Source of the DNA: Promicromonospora soli
GTDB taxonomy: Bacteria > Actinomycetota > Actinomycetes > Actinomycetales > Cellulomonadaceae
Direction of reading: 5' to 3'
DNA: 64,000 nucleotides
NCBI RefSeq assembly: GCF_014653785.1
Contig: NZ_BNAS01000010.1
Span: 79,090 to 143,089, forward strand
A model generated the notes under the pieces. It saw only the letters and a program-made list of their open reading frames with translations, made no database searches and was not told where the DNA came from. Position numbers and translations under genes: made by a program. Below, one piece after another: positions 16,304 through 24,606 of this stretch (its first letter is position 1; each line of letters begins with the position of its first letter).

Positions 16304-18736
16304 TCAGGAGACCCGCACCCACCGCTCGTCCGCGGTGGTCACCTCGTGCACCTCGCCCGTGATCGTGACCACCGTGCGGGCCGCGGTAGCGGCGGGCGCA
16401 GCGGCACCCAGCATGTCGTTCGGCTCGTCCAGGTCGGCGATGCCCTCGGCCACCACCCTGACAACGCTGTCGGCCGCATGCGCGCCGACCCACACCTCGA
16501 CGTCGCCGGGCTCGACGACCCGCACCATCTGGCGGTCGCTGAACGCGAACCGCGCCGTCGGCACGTCGAACGTGATGGTCGTCGACTCCCCCGGCCGCAG
16601 CGTGACCCTGTGGTACCCGAGCAGCTGCGCGGTGGGCCGCGCGACGGAGCCCAGCACGTCGTGCCCGTACAGCTGCACGACGTCGGACCCGGCCACCTCG
16701 CCCGTGTTCGTGACCGACACGACGGCGCGGAACGTGCCGCCCGCCTCGACCGACCGGTCCACGGCGACGAGCTCGCGCGCGAACGTCGTGTACGACAGGC
16801 CGAAGCCGAAGGCGCGCACGGGCGTCGAGTCGGTCGACGTCACCTCGGACGTGCCGCCGAGGATCGGGTGCAGGTACGAGTACGGCTGCGAGCCCGTGGA
16901 GCGCGGGAGCGACACGGGCAGGCGCCCGGAGGGGTTCACCCGGCCGGAGATCACGCCGGCGAGAGCGGTACCGCCCTCCTCTCCCGGGAAGAACGCCTGG
17001 AGCACGGCGCCGGGCTTCGTGGCTTCGGACTCGCCTGAGCCCGTCGACGGGTCGAGCGCCCAGCCCACCGAGTACGGCCGACCGGTGAGCAGGACCATGA
17101 CCACGGGCTTGCCGACGGCGAGCACCGCCTCGACGAGCTGACGCTGCACGCCCGGAAGCTCGAGCGACTCGCTGTCGTTGCCCTCGCCCACGGTGCCGCG
17201 GCCGAACAGCCCGGCCTGGTCGCCGACGACGACCACCGCGACGTCGGCGGCCCCGGCGGCGGCGACGGCCTCGGGGAACCCGGACGTGTCGTCGCCCTCG
17301 ACGTCGCAGCCCCGCGCGAACGTGAGCTCGGGTGCGGGCAGGCCCGCGCGGTCGATCTCGACGGCCAGCGCCTCGGCCACGGACGGGATCTCGAACCCGG
17401 TCGGAACTTCCGGGTGGTGCGCGAGCACGTGGTTCGCGAACGAGTAGCAGCCCATCAGCGCCTCGGGGCGGGCCGCGTTCGGACCGATCACGGCCACGCG
17501 GGCCGGCTTGTCGGGCCACGAGCCGAGCGGCAGCACACCGTCGTTCGAGAGCAGCACCACCGACTCCTCGGCGAGCCGCCGGGCGACGTCGCGGTGCGCC
17601 GGCGAGTCGAGGTCCACCACGGCGGGCGGTGCGTCCTCGTACACGTCCGGCTCGAGGAGCCCCAGCTCCTCCTTCTGCTTCAGCGCGCGCAGTACCGCCC
17701 GGTCCACGAGCTCGACCGGCACCGTGCCGTCCATGACGAGCGCGGCGAGCGGCTCGAGGTACGCGTCACCGGACGGCAGCTCGACGTCGACGCCTGCCTC
17801 GAGGGCGGCCGCCGCGGCCGCGCCCCGGTCGGCCGCAATCGCGTGCATGACGTTCAGGAACGCGACGCCGAAGTAGTCGGCGACCACAACGCCGTCGAAC
17901 CCCCACTGCTCGCGGAGCAGCTCCGTGAGGTACTCGCCCGACGAGTGCATCGGCACGCCGTCGACGTCGTTGTACGACGCCATGACCGAACGCACGCCGC
18001 CGTCGAGCACCGCCATCTCGAAGGGCGGGAGGTAGACGTCGGCGATCTCGCGGGGGCCCGCGCTCACCGGGGCGTGGTTGCGCCCCGCCTTGGACCCGGA
18101 GTACGCCACGAAATGCTTGAGCGTGGCGTGCACGCCCGCGCCCTGCAGCCCGCGGACGTACGAGGTGCCGACGGTCCCGACCAGGTACGGGTCCTCACCG
18201 ATGCACTCGTCGACGCGCCCCCACCGGGGGTCGCGGACGACGTCGAGCACCGGCGCGAGTCCCTGGTGGATACCGAGCTCCCGCATGGACTCCCCGATGA
18301 GTCGGCCCATCTCGGCGACCAGGTCGGGGTCGAAGGAGGCACCCCACGCGAGCGGCGTCGGGAAGGTGGCCGCCTGCCAGGCCGCCAGCCCCGTGAGGCA
18401 CTCCTCGTGGACCAGCGCGGGGATCCCGAGGCGTGTCTCGCGCTTGAGCCTGCGCTGCTCGTCCCAGAGCCACGCAGCGCGCTCGGCCGGGTCCACCGGC
18501 CGCGTGCCGTACACGCGGGTGAAGTGGCCCAGACCGTTCTTCGTGATCTCCGGGAGCGTCGAGGGCTGGCCGCCGGCCATCTCGCCCTGCATCGGCGCCA
18601 CCACGTTGCCACCCTGGTCCAGCCAGTACCCGACCAGCTGGGCGAGCTTCTCCTCGAGGGTCATCTGGGCGTGCAGCTCGCGCACGCGCTCCGACACCTC
18701 GGGCATCGCCCGAAGCGCCACCGGCAGCTCCGTCAT
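16304..18736 (-). CDS. Glycoside hydrolase family 3 (beta-glucosidase/xylosidase type)
   Basis: An 810-residue GH3 enzyme with no signal peptide, so likely an intracellular exo-glycosidase acting on imported oligosaccharides. TIM-barrel motifs: GIPALVHEECLTG, APVLDVVRDPRWGR, ECIGEDPYLVG, KHF (Lys207-His208), and nucleophile Asp287 in VVVADYFG. A second alpha/beta domain and the fibronectin-III-like C-terminus (FGFGLSYTTF, VSVTNTGEVAGSDVVQLY) follow. It belongs to the ABC-transporter operon behind the LacI operator. ATG 18736 has AAAGGA at the right spacing. A short Ser/Thr/Gly insert (DPSTGSGESEATK) interrupts a conserved stretch near residue 570. Confidence 0.93.
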   Translation of the reverse strand: MTELPVALRAMPEVSERVRELHAQMTLEEKLAQLVGYWLDQGGNVVAPMQGEMAGGQPSTLPEITKNGLGHFTRVYGTRPVDPAERAAWLWDEQRRLKRETRLGIPALVHEECLTGLAAWQAATFPTPLAWGASFDPDLVAEMGRLIGESMRELGIHQGLAPVLDVVRDPRWGRVDECIGEDPYLVGTVGTSYVRGLQGAGVHATLKHFVAYSGSKAGRNHAPVSAGPREIADVYLPPFEMAVLDGGVRSVMASYNDVDGVPMHSSGEYLTELLREQWGFDGVVVADYFGVAFLNVMHAIAADRGAAAAAALEAGVDVELPSGDAYLEPLAALVMDGTVPVELVDRAVLRALKQKEELGLLEPDVYEDAPPAVVDLDSPAHRDVARRLAEESVVLLSNDGVLPLGSWPDKPARVAVIGPNAARPEALMGCYSFANHVLAHHPEVPTGFEIPSVAEALAVEIDRAGLPAPELTFARGCDVEGDDTSGFPEAVAAAGAADVAVVVVGDQAGLFGRGTVGEGNDSESLELPGVQRQLVEAVLAVGKPVVMVLLTGRPYSVGWALDPSTGSGESEATKPGAVLQAFFPGEEGGTALAGVISGRVNPSGRLPVSLPRSTGSQPYSYLHPILGGTSEVTSTDSTPVRAFGFGLSYTTFARELVAVDRSVEAGGTFRAVVSVTNTGEVAGSDVVQLYGHDVLGSVARPTAQLLGYHRVTLRPGESTTITFDVPTARFAFSDRQMVRVVEPGDVEVWVGAHAADSVVRVVAEGIADLDEPNDMLGAAAPAATAARTVVTITGEVHEVTTADERWVRVS

Positions 18737-18770
18737 CGAAATCCTTTCATGGTCCTGCATGTATGCCCCG

Positions 18771-18838
18771 CTTGAAACGTGTGCCCGCTTGAAACGTGTG
18801 CCCGCTTGAAACGTGTGCCCGCTCGGAACGTGTGCGCG
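18771..18838. repeat. Four 17-bp tandem repeats between permease and GH3 genes
   Basis: Unit CTTGAAACGTGTGCCCG repeats three times exactly, and a fourth copy reads CTCGGAACGTGTGCGCG, with no spacers. It fills most of the 117-bp gap inside the sugar operon. Each unit holds GAAACG, resembling the half-site of the LacI-type operator at 22144-22165. It could be an internal operator array or a slippage product. Confidence 0.85.
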
Positions 18839-18853
18839 ACAGCCGCGCCCTGC

Positions 18854-19759
18854 TCAGCCCTTGACTGCTCCCGTGAGGCCGCCGACGATGCGCCGCTGCA
18901 TGGCCAGGAAGAACACGAGGGCGGGGATCATGGCGAGCGTCGTGAAGGCGAACACACCTGCCGTGTCCGAGGCATGCTCCGACGAGAAGTCGGCGACCCC
19001 GAGCGGCAGCGTCTTCATTTCCGACTGCAGCAGGAGCAGCGGCAGCAGGTAGGCGTTCCACGACCCGACGAACGCCAGCACGCCGACCGTCACCATCCCC
19101 GGACCGGACAACGGCAGGACGATGCGCCAGAAGAAGCCGATCCGGGATGTGCCGTCGAGCTGCGCGGCCTCCTCGAGCTCCTTCGGGAGCGCGGCGAGGA
19201 ACGGCCGCAGGATCACCACGGTCACAGGCAGGGCGAACGCCGCTTGCGGCAGCGCCACGCCGATCCACGTGTTCCCCAGCTGCAGGTTCTGCGTGATGAG
19301 GATGAACAGCGGGACGATCGCCACGGTCGCGGGGAAGAGCAGGCCCACCACGAAGACCATGAACAGTCCCTCGCGGCCCTTGAACTGGTACCGGGCCAGC
19401 GGGTAGGCCGCCATCACGCCGAACACCACCGTGATCGCAGTGGTCAGCACGGCGATGATCGTCGAGTTGAGCGCGTACTGCCAGAAGCTGGGGCCGGTCA
19501 GGACGCCCACGTAGTTGTCGAGCACCCACGGGCTCGGCAGGCCCGACGGGTCCTGAGCGATCTGCGCGTTGGTGCGGAAGCCGCCCAGCACGCCGTAGAG
19601 CACCGGCCCCAGCGTGAGGGCCACGACCACGAGGGCGATCCCGTAGACGATCGGGTGGCCGCCCCCGTAGGAACCCCGCTTCCGGGTCCGGTTGCGGTTC
19701 TGGGTCCCGTTGCGGGTGGAAGGGGCGCGCATGAGGACGCCCGCGTTCGAGGCACTCAC
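18854..19759 (-). CDS. Carbohydrate ABC transporter permease (MalG-like)
   Basis: A 301-residue inner-membrane permease with about six membrane helices and the MalG-family EAA loop (LPKELEEAAQLDGTSRIGFFWRIVLPLSGPG). The extended N-terminus is basic and Asn/Arg-rich. The GTG start overlaps the stop of the preceding permease (GTGA), giving translational coupling. It pairs with the upstream MalF-like subunit and the lipoprotein binding protein. No ATPase gene lies in the cluster, so a shared MsiK-type ATPase encoded elsewhere is inferred. Confidence 0.93.
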   Translation of the reverse strand: MSASNAGVLMRAPSTRNGTQNRNRTRKRGSYGGGHPIVYGIALVVVALTLGPVLYGVLGGFRTNAQIAQDPSGLPSPWVLDNYVGVLTGPSFWQYALNSTIIAVLTTAITVVFGVMAAYPLARYQFKGREGLFMVFVVGLLFPATVAIVPLFILITQNLQLGNTWIGVALPQAAFALPVTVVILRPFLAALPKELEEAAQLDGTSRIGFFWRIVLPLSGPGMVTVGVLAFVGSWNAYLLPLLLLQSEMKTLPLGVADFSSEHASDTAGVFAFTTLAMIPALVFFLAMQRRIVGGLTGAVKG

Positions 19760-20712
19760 CGGATCACCTTTTTCTTCTTCTTCACCGTCACCACGTCGGG
19801 CCGCGTGTCCCGGCTCAGGATCAGCTGCTGGTACAGGACGGCCATGATGAGCGCGATGACGAACAGGATCACCGAAGCGGCCCCAGCGATGCCGAAGTTC
19901 TGGCTCCTGGTGCCCTGGTTGATGAGATAGGTGGCCATGGTGGTCGTCGAGTTGGCGGGTCCGCCGCCGGTCAGGATCCACACCATGTCGAAGAGCTGGA
20001 GCGCGCCGATCATCGACAGGAACGCCCAGGTGCGCATCGTCGGTCCGAGCAGCGGGAAGGTGATCTTGCGCTGCACCTGCCACCACGAGGCGCCGTCGAG
20101 CTGTGCTGCCTCGTAGAGCTCCTCGGGCACACCCTGCAGGCCCGCGAGGAACAGGATCACGGCCAGGCCGAGGTACTTCCACGTGAGCACCGCGAGCACG
20201 GTCCACAGCGCGAGGTCGGGGTCACCGAGCCAGCCCTGCTCCGGCGTCTGCAGCCCGACGGCGCCGAGCAGCCCGTCGATCACGCCGTACTCCGGCTGCA
20301 GGAGCTGGAACCAGACCACACCGGCGATGACCTCGGCGAGGACGTACGGCACGAAGATGATCGTGCGCAGGAGGCCCTGGCCCCATATCTTGCGATTGAG
20401 CAGCAGGGCGATGGCCAGGCCCAGCGGGAGCTGGACCGCGATGGAGCCGCCGACGATGATCAGGTTGTGGACGATCGAGTCGACGAAGACGTCGTCACCG
20501 AGCACCGTCAGGTAGTTGCGCAGGCCGACGAAGTCGGTCAGCGGGCCGAAGCCCTTCCAGCGGAACACCGAGAGCTGGACCGCCGTGACGATCGGCCAGA
20601 CGACGAACAGGGCGAACAGCGCCAGGGCGGGCGTGACGAAGAATGCGATCTCGAGGCGCTTTCGCCACGCAGAGGTCACCCTGCCGCGCCCGCCCCGGGC
20701 TATGACGGTCAC
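19756..20712 (-). CDS. Carbohydrate ABC transporter permease (MalF-like)
   Basis: A 318-residue permease with six predicted helices (first FFVTPALALFALFVVWPIV) and the EAA loop VPEELYEAAQLDGASWWQVQ...TFPLLGP. GTG 20712 lies 5 nt past the binding-protein stop; longer in-frame readings would run into that gene. The C-terminus is a lysine run (VTVKKKKKVIR). Encodes one half of the membrane channel with the next gene. Confidence 0.92.
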   Translation of the reverse strand: MTVIARGGRGRVTSAWRKRLEIAFFVTPALALFALFVVWPIVTAVQLSVFRWKGFGPLTDFVGLRNYLTVLGDDVFVDSIVHNLIIVGGSIAVQLPLGLAIALLLNRKIWGQGLLRTIIFVPYVLAEVIAGVVWFQLLQPEYGVIDGLLGAVGLQTPEQGWLGDPDLALWTVLAVLTWKYLGLAVILFLAGLQGVPEELYEAAQLDGASWWQVQRKITFPLLGPTMRTWAFLSMIGALQLFDMVWILTGGGPANSTTTMATYLINQGTRSQNFGIAGAASVILFVIALIMAVLYQQLILSRDTRPDVVTVKKKKKVIR

Positions 20713-20716
20713 TTGC

Positions 20717-22036
20717 TCACTGCTCCGCTTCTGCCGCGGACTGGATGGCGTCGACGACGTCCTGCGGACCTGCCTCACCGGCGAACACGAGGGCGATCTC
20801 GTCGTTCATGGCGCCACCGATCGACTGGCCGAGGCGCGTGTCGAGGTAGAGCTGGGTCACGCCGCCGCCGTCACGCACCGGGATGAGCTGGGCGAGGGTC
20901 TGGTTCGCGAGCGAGTCGGTCGCCGCGGGGTTGGTCGGCAGGCCCATGTCCCGCTCCGCGAAGCCCTGCTGGACCTCGTCCGAGAGCAGGTAGTTGACGA
21001 AGTCGACCGCCGCGTCGGGTGCTGCGGCCGAGACCGACCATGCGTCGCCGCCGCCCATCTGGTCCGCGGGGTTGCCGCCCTGCCCGTCGAACGTGGGGAA
21101 CGCGAACCAGCCGAGGAAGTCGGGCACCTTGCCGTCCTCCGTGAGGCCGCCGGCCACGCCGGGCTCCCAGTGACCCGCGAGCTCCATCGCGACCTTCTCG
21201 GTAGCGAGGAGGCCGGAGGCCGACGTCGGGCCGGACTGCGCGGGAGTGGTGAGGAAGCCTCTGTTGAACGGCTCCTCGCCGATGATGTCCTCGAGGTGCT
21301 CGCCCGCCTTGAGGAAGCACGGGTCGGAGTAGTCGGCACTCTCGATCGCAGCCTCGACGACGTCGAACGGGCACTCGCGGACCACGCCGTAGTACCAGTA
21401 GTGCGCGGCCGGCCACTTGTCGCCGGCGCCTACGGCCAGCGGGGTGGTGTCGGCCTGCTTCAGCTTGTCGAGGTAGCCGTTGAACTCCTCGATGGTCGGG
21501 TTCGGCGACACCTCGGAGATGCCCGCCGCCTCGAAGAGGTCCTTGTTGTACCAGAAGCCGACGATGCCCATGGAGAAGGGCAGGGCGTAGACCTTGTCGT
21601 CCACCGTGTACTGGTCGGTGAAGTTCGAGATCTTGCTGATCGTGTCGGCGGAGTCCTCGGTGAGGTCGCGCACGAGGCCGGCCTCGACCTCGTTGGCGAG
21701 CTCGCCGCCGCCCCGGCTCATGTAGACGTCCGGGATCTGCTCGTCGTCGCCGGACTGGAAGGCCGCCTGCAGCTTGGTCCCCATGTCCTCGTGCTGCATC
21801 GCGGAGACGTTGACCTTGACGCCGGTCTCGGCCTCGAAGTCGGCGGCGACCTGGTCGTAGTACGCCTTGCCCTCGCCGGTGTTCGAGTTGTGCCACCAGG
21901 TGAACTCCTGGGCGTCGGCGTTCTCGTTGGTCTCGCCGCCGTTCGAGCCGGAACCGGCTCCGATACAACCGGACACGAGTAGTGCGACGGTGCTGCCGAG
22001 CGCGACAAGCGCCGCGCCGCGCGTCTTCCTCATCAT
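20717..22036 (-). CDS. Extracellular sugar-binding lipoprotein (ABC family 1)
   Basis: A 439-residue solute-binding protein. The signal peptide ends in lipobox LLVSGC, so Cys24 would be lipidated. The mature part shows the bacterial family-1 fold (FTWWHNSNTGEGKAYYDQVAADFEAETG near the N-terminus, AMQHEDMGTKLQAAFQSG, and DAWSVSAAAPDAAVDFVNYLLS). The sugar is probably an oligosaccharide cleaved by the GH3 enzyme of the operon. AAGGGG precedes the ATG. The promoter faces the LacI-type operator, 108 bp upstream of the start. Confidence 0.93.
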   Translation of the reverse strand: MMRKTRGAALVALGSTVALLVSGCIGAGSGSNGGETNENADAQEFTWWHNSNTGEGKAYYDQVAADFEAETGVKVNVSAMQHEDMGTKLQAAFQSGDDEQIPDVYMSRGGGELANEVEAGLVRDLTEDSADTISKISNFTDQYTVDDKVYALPFSMGIVGFWYNKDLFEAAGISEVSPNPTIEEFNGYLDKLKQADTTPLAVGAGDKWPAAHYWYYGVVRECPFDVVEAAIESADYSDPCFLKAGEHLEDIIGEEPFNRGFLTTPAQSGPTSASGLLATEKVAMELAGHWEPGVAGGLTEDGKVPDFLGWFAFPTFDGQGGNPADQMGGGDAWSVSAAAPDAAVDFVNYLLSDEVQQGFAERDMGLPTNPAATDSLANQTLAQLIPVRDGGGVTQLYLDTRLGQSIGGAMNDEIALVFAGEAGPQDVVDAIQSAAEAEQ

Positions 22037-22143
22037 TGTGGAACCCCTTGTAGGTCGTCATCGACGTCGGCAGGAGCCTGCCGTGACGGACGACAGGTCC
22101 GTCATCCAGGAGCGTGGCAGGCGGGTCATCGCCATGTCAAACG

Positions 22144-22165
22144 GTTTCGATATCGATTTCGAAAC
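22144..22165. promoter_or_regulatory. LacI-family operator in the divergent sugar-cluster promoter
   Basis: A 22-bp dyad with arms GTTTCGA and TCGAAAC around a near-symmetric ATCGAT core; only one base pair breaks symmetry. It lies between the binding-protein gene (minus) and the LacI-type gene (plus), as expected for an autoregulated local repressor. In-frame starts upstream of it for the repressor are therefore unlikely. Confidence 0.8.
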
Positions 22166-22214
22166 AGGTCGGCCCCGCCGGACACACTGCGTGCCCGGGG
22201 GTACTGTCTGTTCT

Positions 22215-23321
22215 GTGCAGAGTGCGACAGGTTCACCCGGGTCCGCTGCCGGACCGGGTGACAGTGCGACGGTCGGTCCGGAGACCCCGGAACCGTCCAC
22301 CCCGGAACGTGCGACCGGCCGCGCCACCATCACTGATGTCGCGCGCGTCGCCGGCGTATCGGTAGCCACCGTGTCGAAGGTCGTCAACGGCCGGTACGGC
22401 GTGGCGGCGGCCACCGCTGAGAAGGTGCTCGGCGTCGTCGAGGACCTCGGGTACGAGTCGTCCCTCGTCGCGCGCAGCCTCCGCCGCAGGCAGACCAACG
22501 TGATCGGCGTGCTGGTGGCCGAGTTCGAGCCGTTCAGCACGGAGCTCCTCAAGGGCATCTCCGCCGCCATCAACGGCACGGGCTACGAGCTGCTCGCCTA
22601 CTCCGGCGACGCGGGCCGCGCGGACCATGTGGGCTGGGAGCGACGGTCCCTGTCCCGCCTCGCGGGCACCTTGATCGACGGCGTGGTCATCGTCACGCCC
22701 ACGCTGGCCCTCCCGGTGCACGAGGGCGTGCCCATCGTCGCCATCGACCCGCACACCGGGCCCACGGGCCCGGCCACCGTGGACTCCGACAACCTGGGCG
22801 GCGCCCGCACCGCCACCGAGCACCTCATCGGCCTGGGTCACACGCGCATCGGCTACCTGGGCGGACGCTCCGACCTGGAGTCGGCCCGTCTGCGCGAGCT
22901 CGGGTTCTTCGAGGCGATGGAGGCCGCAGGCCTCGAACCGGACCCGAGCCTGGTGCTCGAGGGCGGCTACCGCCCGGACCGGTCCGACCGTCCCACGCAC
23001 GACCTGCTCGAACGCCCCGACCGGCCGACCGCGGTCTTCGCCGCGAACGACCTGTCGGCCATCCACGTCATCCAGGTGGCCCAGGAGCTGGGCCTGCGTG
23101 TCCCGGAGGACCTCTCGGTCATCGGGTTCGACGACGTCCCGGAAGCCGCCGGTTCGACGCCGCCCCTGACGACCATCGCGCAGTCCCTGCACGAGATGGG
23201 CGCCGAGGCCCTCCGCATGGTCATCGCGATGCTGGAGTCGGGCACCACGGCCGGCCGGCACACCCGCCTGCCCACGCGCCTGGTGGAACGCGCGAGCACG
23301 GCACCCCCGCCCGCCTCCTAG
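22215..23321 (+). CDS. LacI-family transcriptional regulator
   Basis: A 368-residue repressor. A disordered ~35-residue N-terminal leader precedes the LacI helix-turn-helix (ATITDVARVAGVSVATVSKVVNGRYGV, hinge ARSLRRRQTNVIGVLV). The periplasmic-binding-like effector domain ends with the usual IGFDDVPEA...PLTTIAQSLHEMGAEAL. GTG 22215 was chosen because earlier starts would place the operator inside the gene. Divergent from the sugar ABC operon, which it most likely represses; the inducer is unknown. Confidence 0.92.
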   Translation: MQSATGSPGSAAGPGDSATVGPETPEPSTPERATGRATITDVARVAGVSVATVSKVVNGRYGVAAATAEKVLGVVEDLGYESSLVARSLRRRQTNVIGVLVAEFEPFSTELLKGISAAINGTGYELLAYSGDAGRADHVGWERRSLSRLAGTLIDGVVIVTPTLALPVHEGVPIVAIDPHTGPTGPATVDSDNLGGARTATEHLIGLGHTRIGYLGGRSDLESARLRELGFFEAMEAAGLEPDPSLVLEGGYRPDRSDRPTHDLLERPDRPTAVFAANDLSAIHVIQVAQELGLRVPEDLSVIGFDDVPEAAGSTPPLTTIAQSLHEMGAEALRMVIAMLESGTTAGRHTRLPTRLVERASTAPPPAS

Positions 23322-23395
23322 GTGCGCCCGAGCCGGGCGCCCGGCCCGCCGAAATAAACCTCGCCGCCCGACGGCGGGCCGGGCACCCTGGTTGC

Positions 23396-24532
23396 ATGAG
23401 CTCCCCCACCCGCCGCACGCCAGAGCCGACGCCGTGGCACGTCCTCGAGGTGCAGGCCGTACCTTCGGTCGATCACCCCGACGCCTGGACGTACCACGGC
23501 ATGGCCGCCGTCGACCAGGCGCTGGAGATCGCGAACCTTGGTTACGACGACCTCGCCCGCCCGGTGCAGCAGATCGTCAGCGGCATGCAGCACCAGGAGT
23601 ACGCGCGCAAGCAGCGGTTCGTCGCGGTCCTGGACCGGCCGGACGGCGTCGAGCCGACCGCCGACGACGTCGTCGGGTTCGGGTTCCTCGCGCTGCCGCT
23701 CACGGAGAACACGCACACCGCCGACGTCTACGTGGGTGTCCACCCGGACCACCGGCTGCGCGGCATCGGCTCAGCCCTGGCCGACCGGCTGGAACAGGCA
23801 GCGGCCGACGCCGGCCGGACCACGTTCTTCGGCTGGTCGCTGTCGCCTCGGGAAGCGGCCGAGGGCGAGGACGCGCTGGTGCCGGCCACCGGCGCCGGGC
23901 GGCTCCCTGCCGACACTGCGGGTGCCCGGTTCGCGCTCGACCGCGGGTACACGATCGAGCAGGTGGAGCGCATGTCGCGGCTCGACCTGCCGGTGGACCC
24001 GGACAAGCTGGCGGCGTTCGAGGCTGAGGCACGTGCGAAGGCAGGCGACGACTACCGGACGCACACGTGGGAGGGCATCCCCGAGGAGTGGTACGAGGGA
24101 TATGCCCAGCTCATGACCCGGATGTCGACGGACGTGCCGCAGGGCGAGCTCGACTTCGGCGAGGAGGCGTGGGACGCCGAGCGCGTCCGCGTCTACCTCG
24201 AGGAGCGCACCGCCAGCGGCCAGCGCCTGCTGACCACCCTGGTGGAGCACGTCCCGTCCTGCGAGGTCGTGGGCGGCACCTCGTTCCTGCTGCAGGACGG
24301 CAAGCCGTCGTTCGTGTTCCAGGAGGAGACGATCGCGCTGAAGTCCCACCGCGGGCACCGGCTCGGGATGCTCGTCAAGGCCGTGAACCTGCGCGAGCTC
24401 GCCGCCCGGTACCCGCAGACCGAGCGCGTGCACACGTTCAACGCCGAGGAGAACGCGCACATGCTGGGCATCAACGTGGCGCTCGGGTTCCGGCCGTCGG
24501 GCGCGGAGGCGGCACTCCAGAAGCGCCTCTAG
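23396..24532 (+). CDS. Tandem-GNAT acetyltransferase, paralog 1
   Basis: A 378-residue protein with two GNAT halves: the first with VYVGVHPDHRLRGIGSALADRLEQAA (acetyl-CoA loop), the second with KSHRGHRLGMLVKAVNLRELAAR and FNAEENAHMLGINVALGFRPSG. The layout recalls MshD-like double GNATs, but the substrate is unknown. A close paralog lies at 27182-28309, on the other side of the GH3 gene, and both have a similar upstream CACCCTG box 5 nt before the ATG and little Shine-Dalgarno, suggesting leaderless mRNA. Confidence 0.85.
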   Translation: MSSPTRRTPEPTPWHVLEVQAVPSVDHPDAWTYHGMAAVDQALEIANLGYDDLARPVQQIVSGMQHQEYARKQRFVAVLDRPDGVEPTADDVVGFGFLALPLTENTHTADVYVGVHPDHRLRGIGSALADRLEQAAADAGRTTFFGWSLSPREAAEGEDALVPATGAGRLPADTAGARFALDRGYTIEQVERMSRLDLPVDPDKLAAFEAEARAKAGDDYRTHTWEGIPEEWYEGYAQLMTRMSTDVPQGELDFGEEAWDAERVRVYLEERTASGQRLLTTLVEHVPSCEVVGGTSFLLQDGKPSFVFQEETIALKSHRGHRLGMLVKAVNLRELAARYPQTERVHTFNAEENAHMLGINVALGFRPSGAEAALQKRL

Positions 24533-24534
24533 TT

Positions 24535-24603
24535 CCTTGTTGTGGGCGCGATCGTTGCGCCTAAAACGGGCAGGATGTCGCAACGATCACGCCCACAACA
24601 AGG
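24535..24603. repeat. Intergenic hairpin element, copy 1 of 4
   Basis: 25-bp arms (CCTTGTTGTGGGCG then GATCGTTGCG and its complement) with one mismatch enclose a 19-nt loop, CCTAAAACGGGCAGGATGT. It fills the gap between the convergent stops of the GNAT and GH3 genes. It probably ends both transcripts, but the loop conservation across copies goes beyond a terminator. Confidence 0.92.
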
Positions 24604-24606
24604 GGA

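Noticed and set aside
18771..18838. Reading the 17-bp repeats as a small CRISPR array
   Set aside because: The units have no spacers and are too short; no cas genes are near.
22135..22215. An earlier LacI start at ATG 22135 (MSNGFDIDFE)
   Set aside because: It would place the 22-bp operator inside the coding sequence, and the added residues match no LacI family part.
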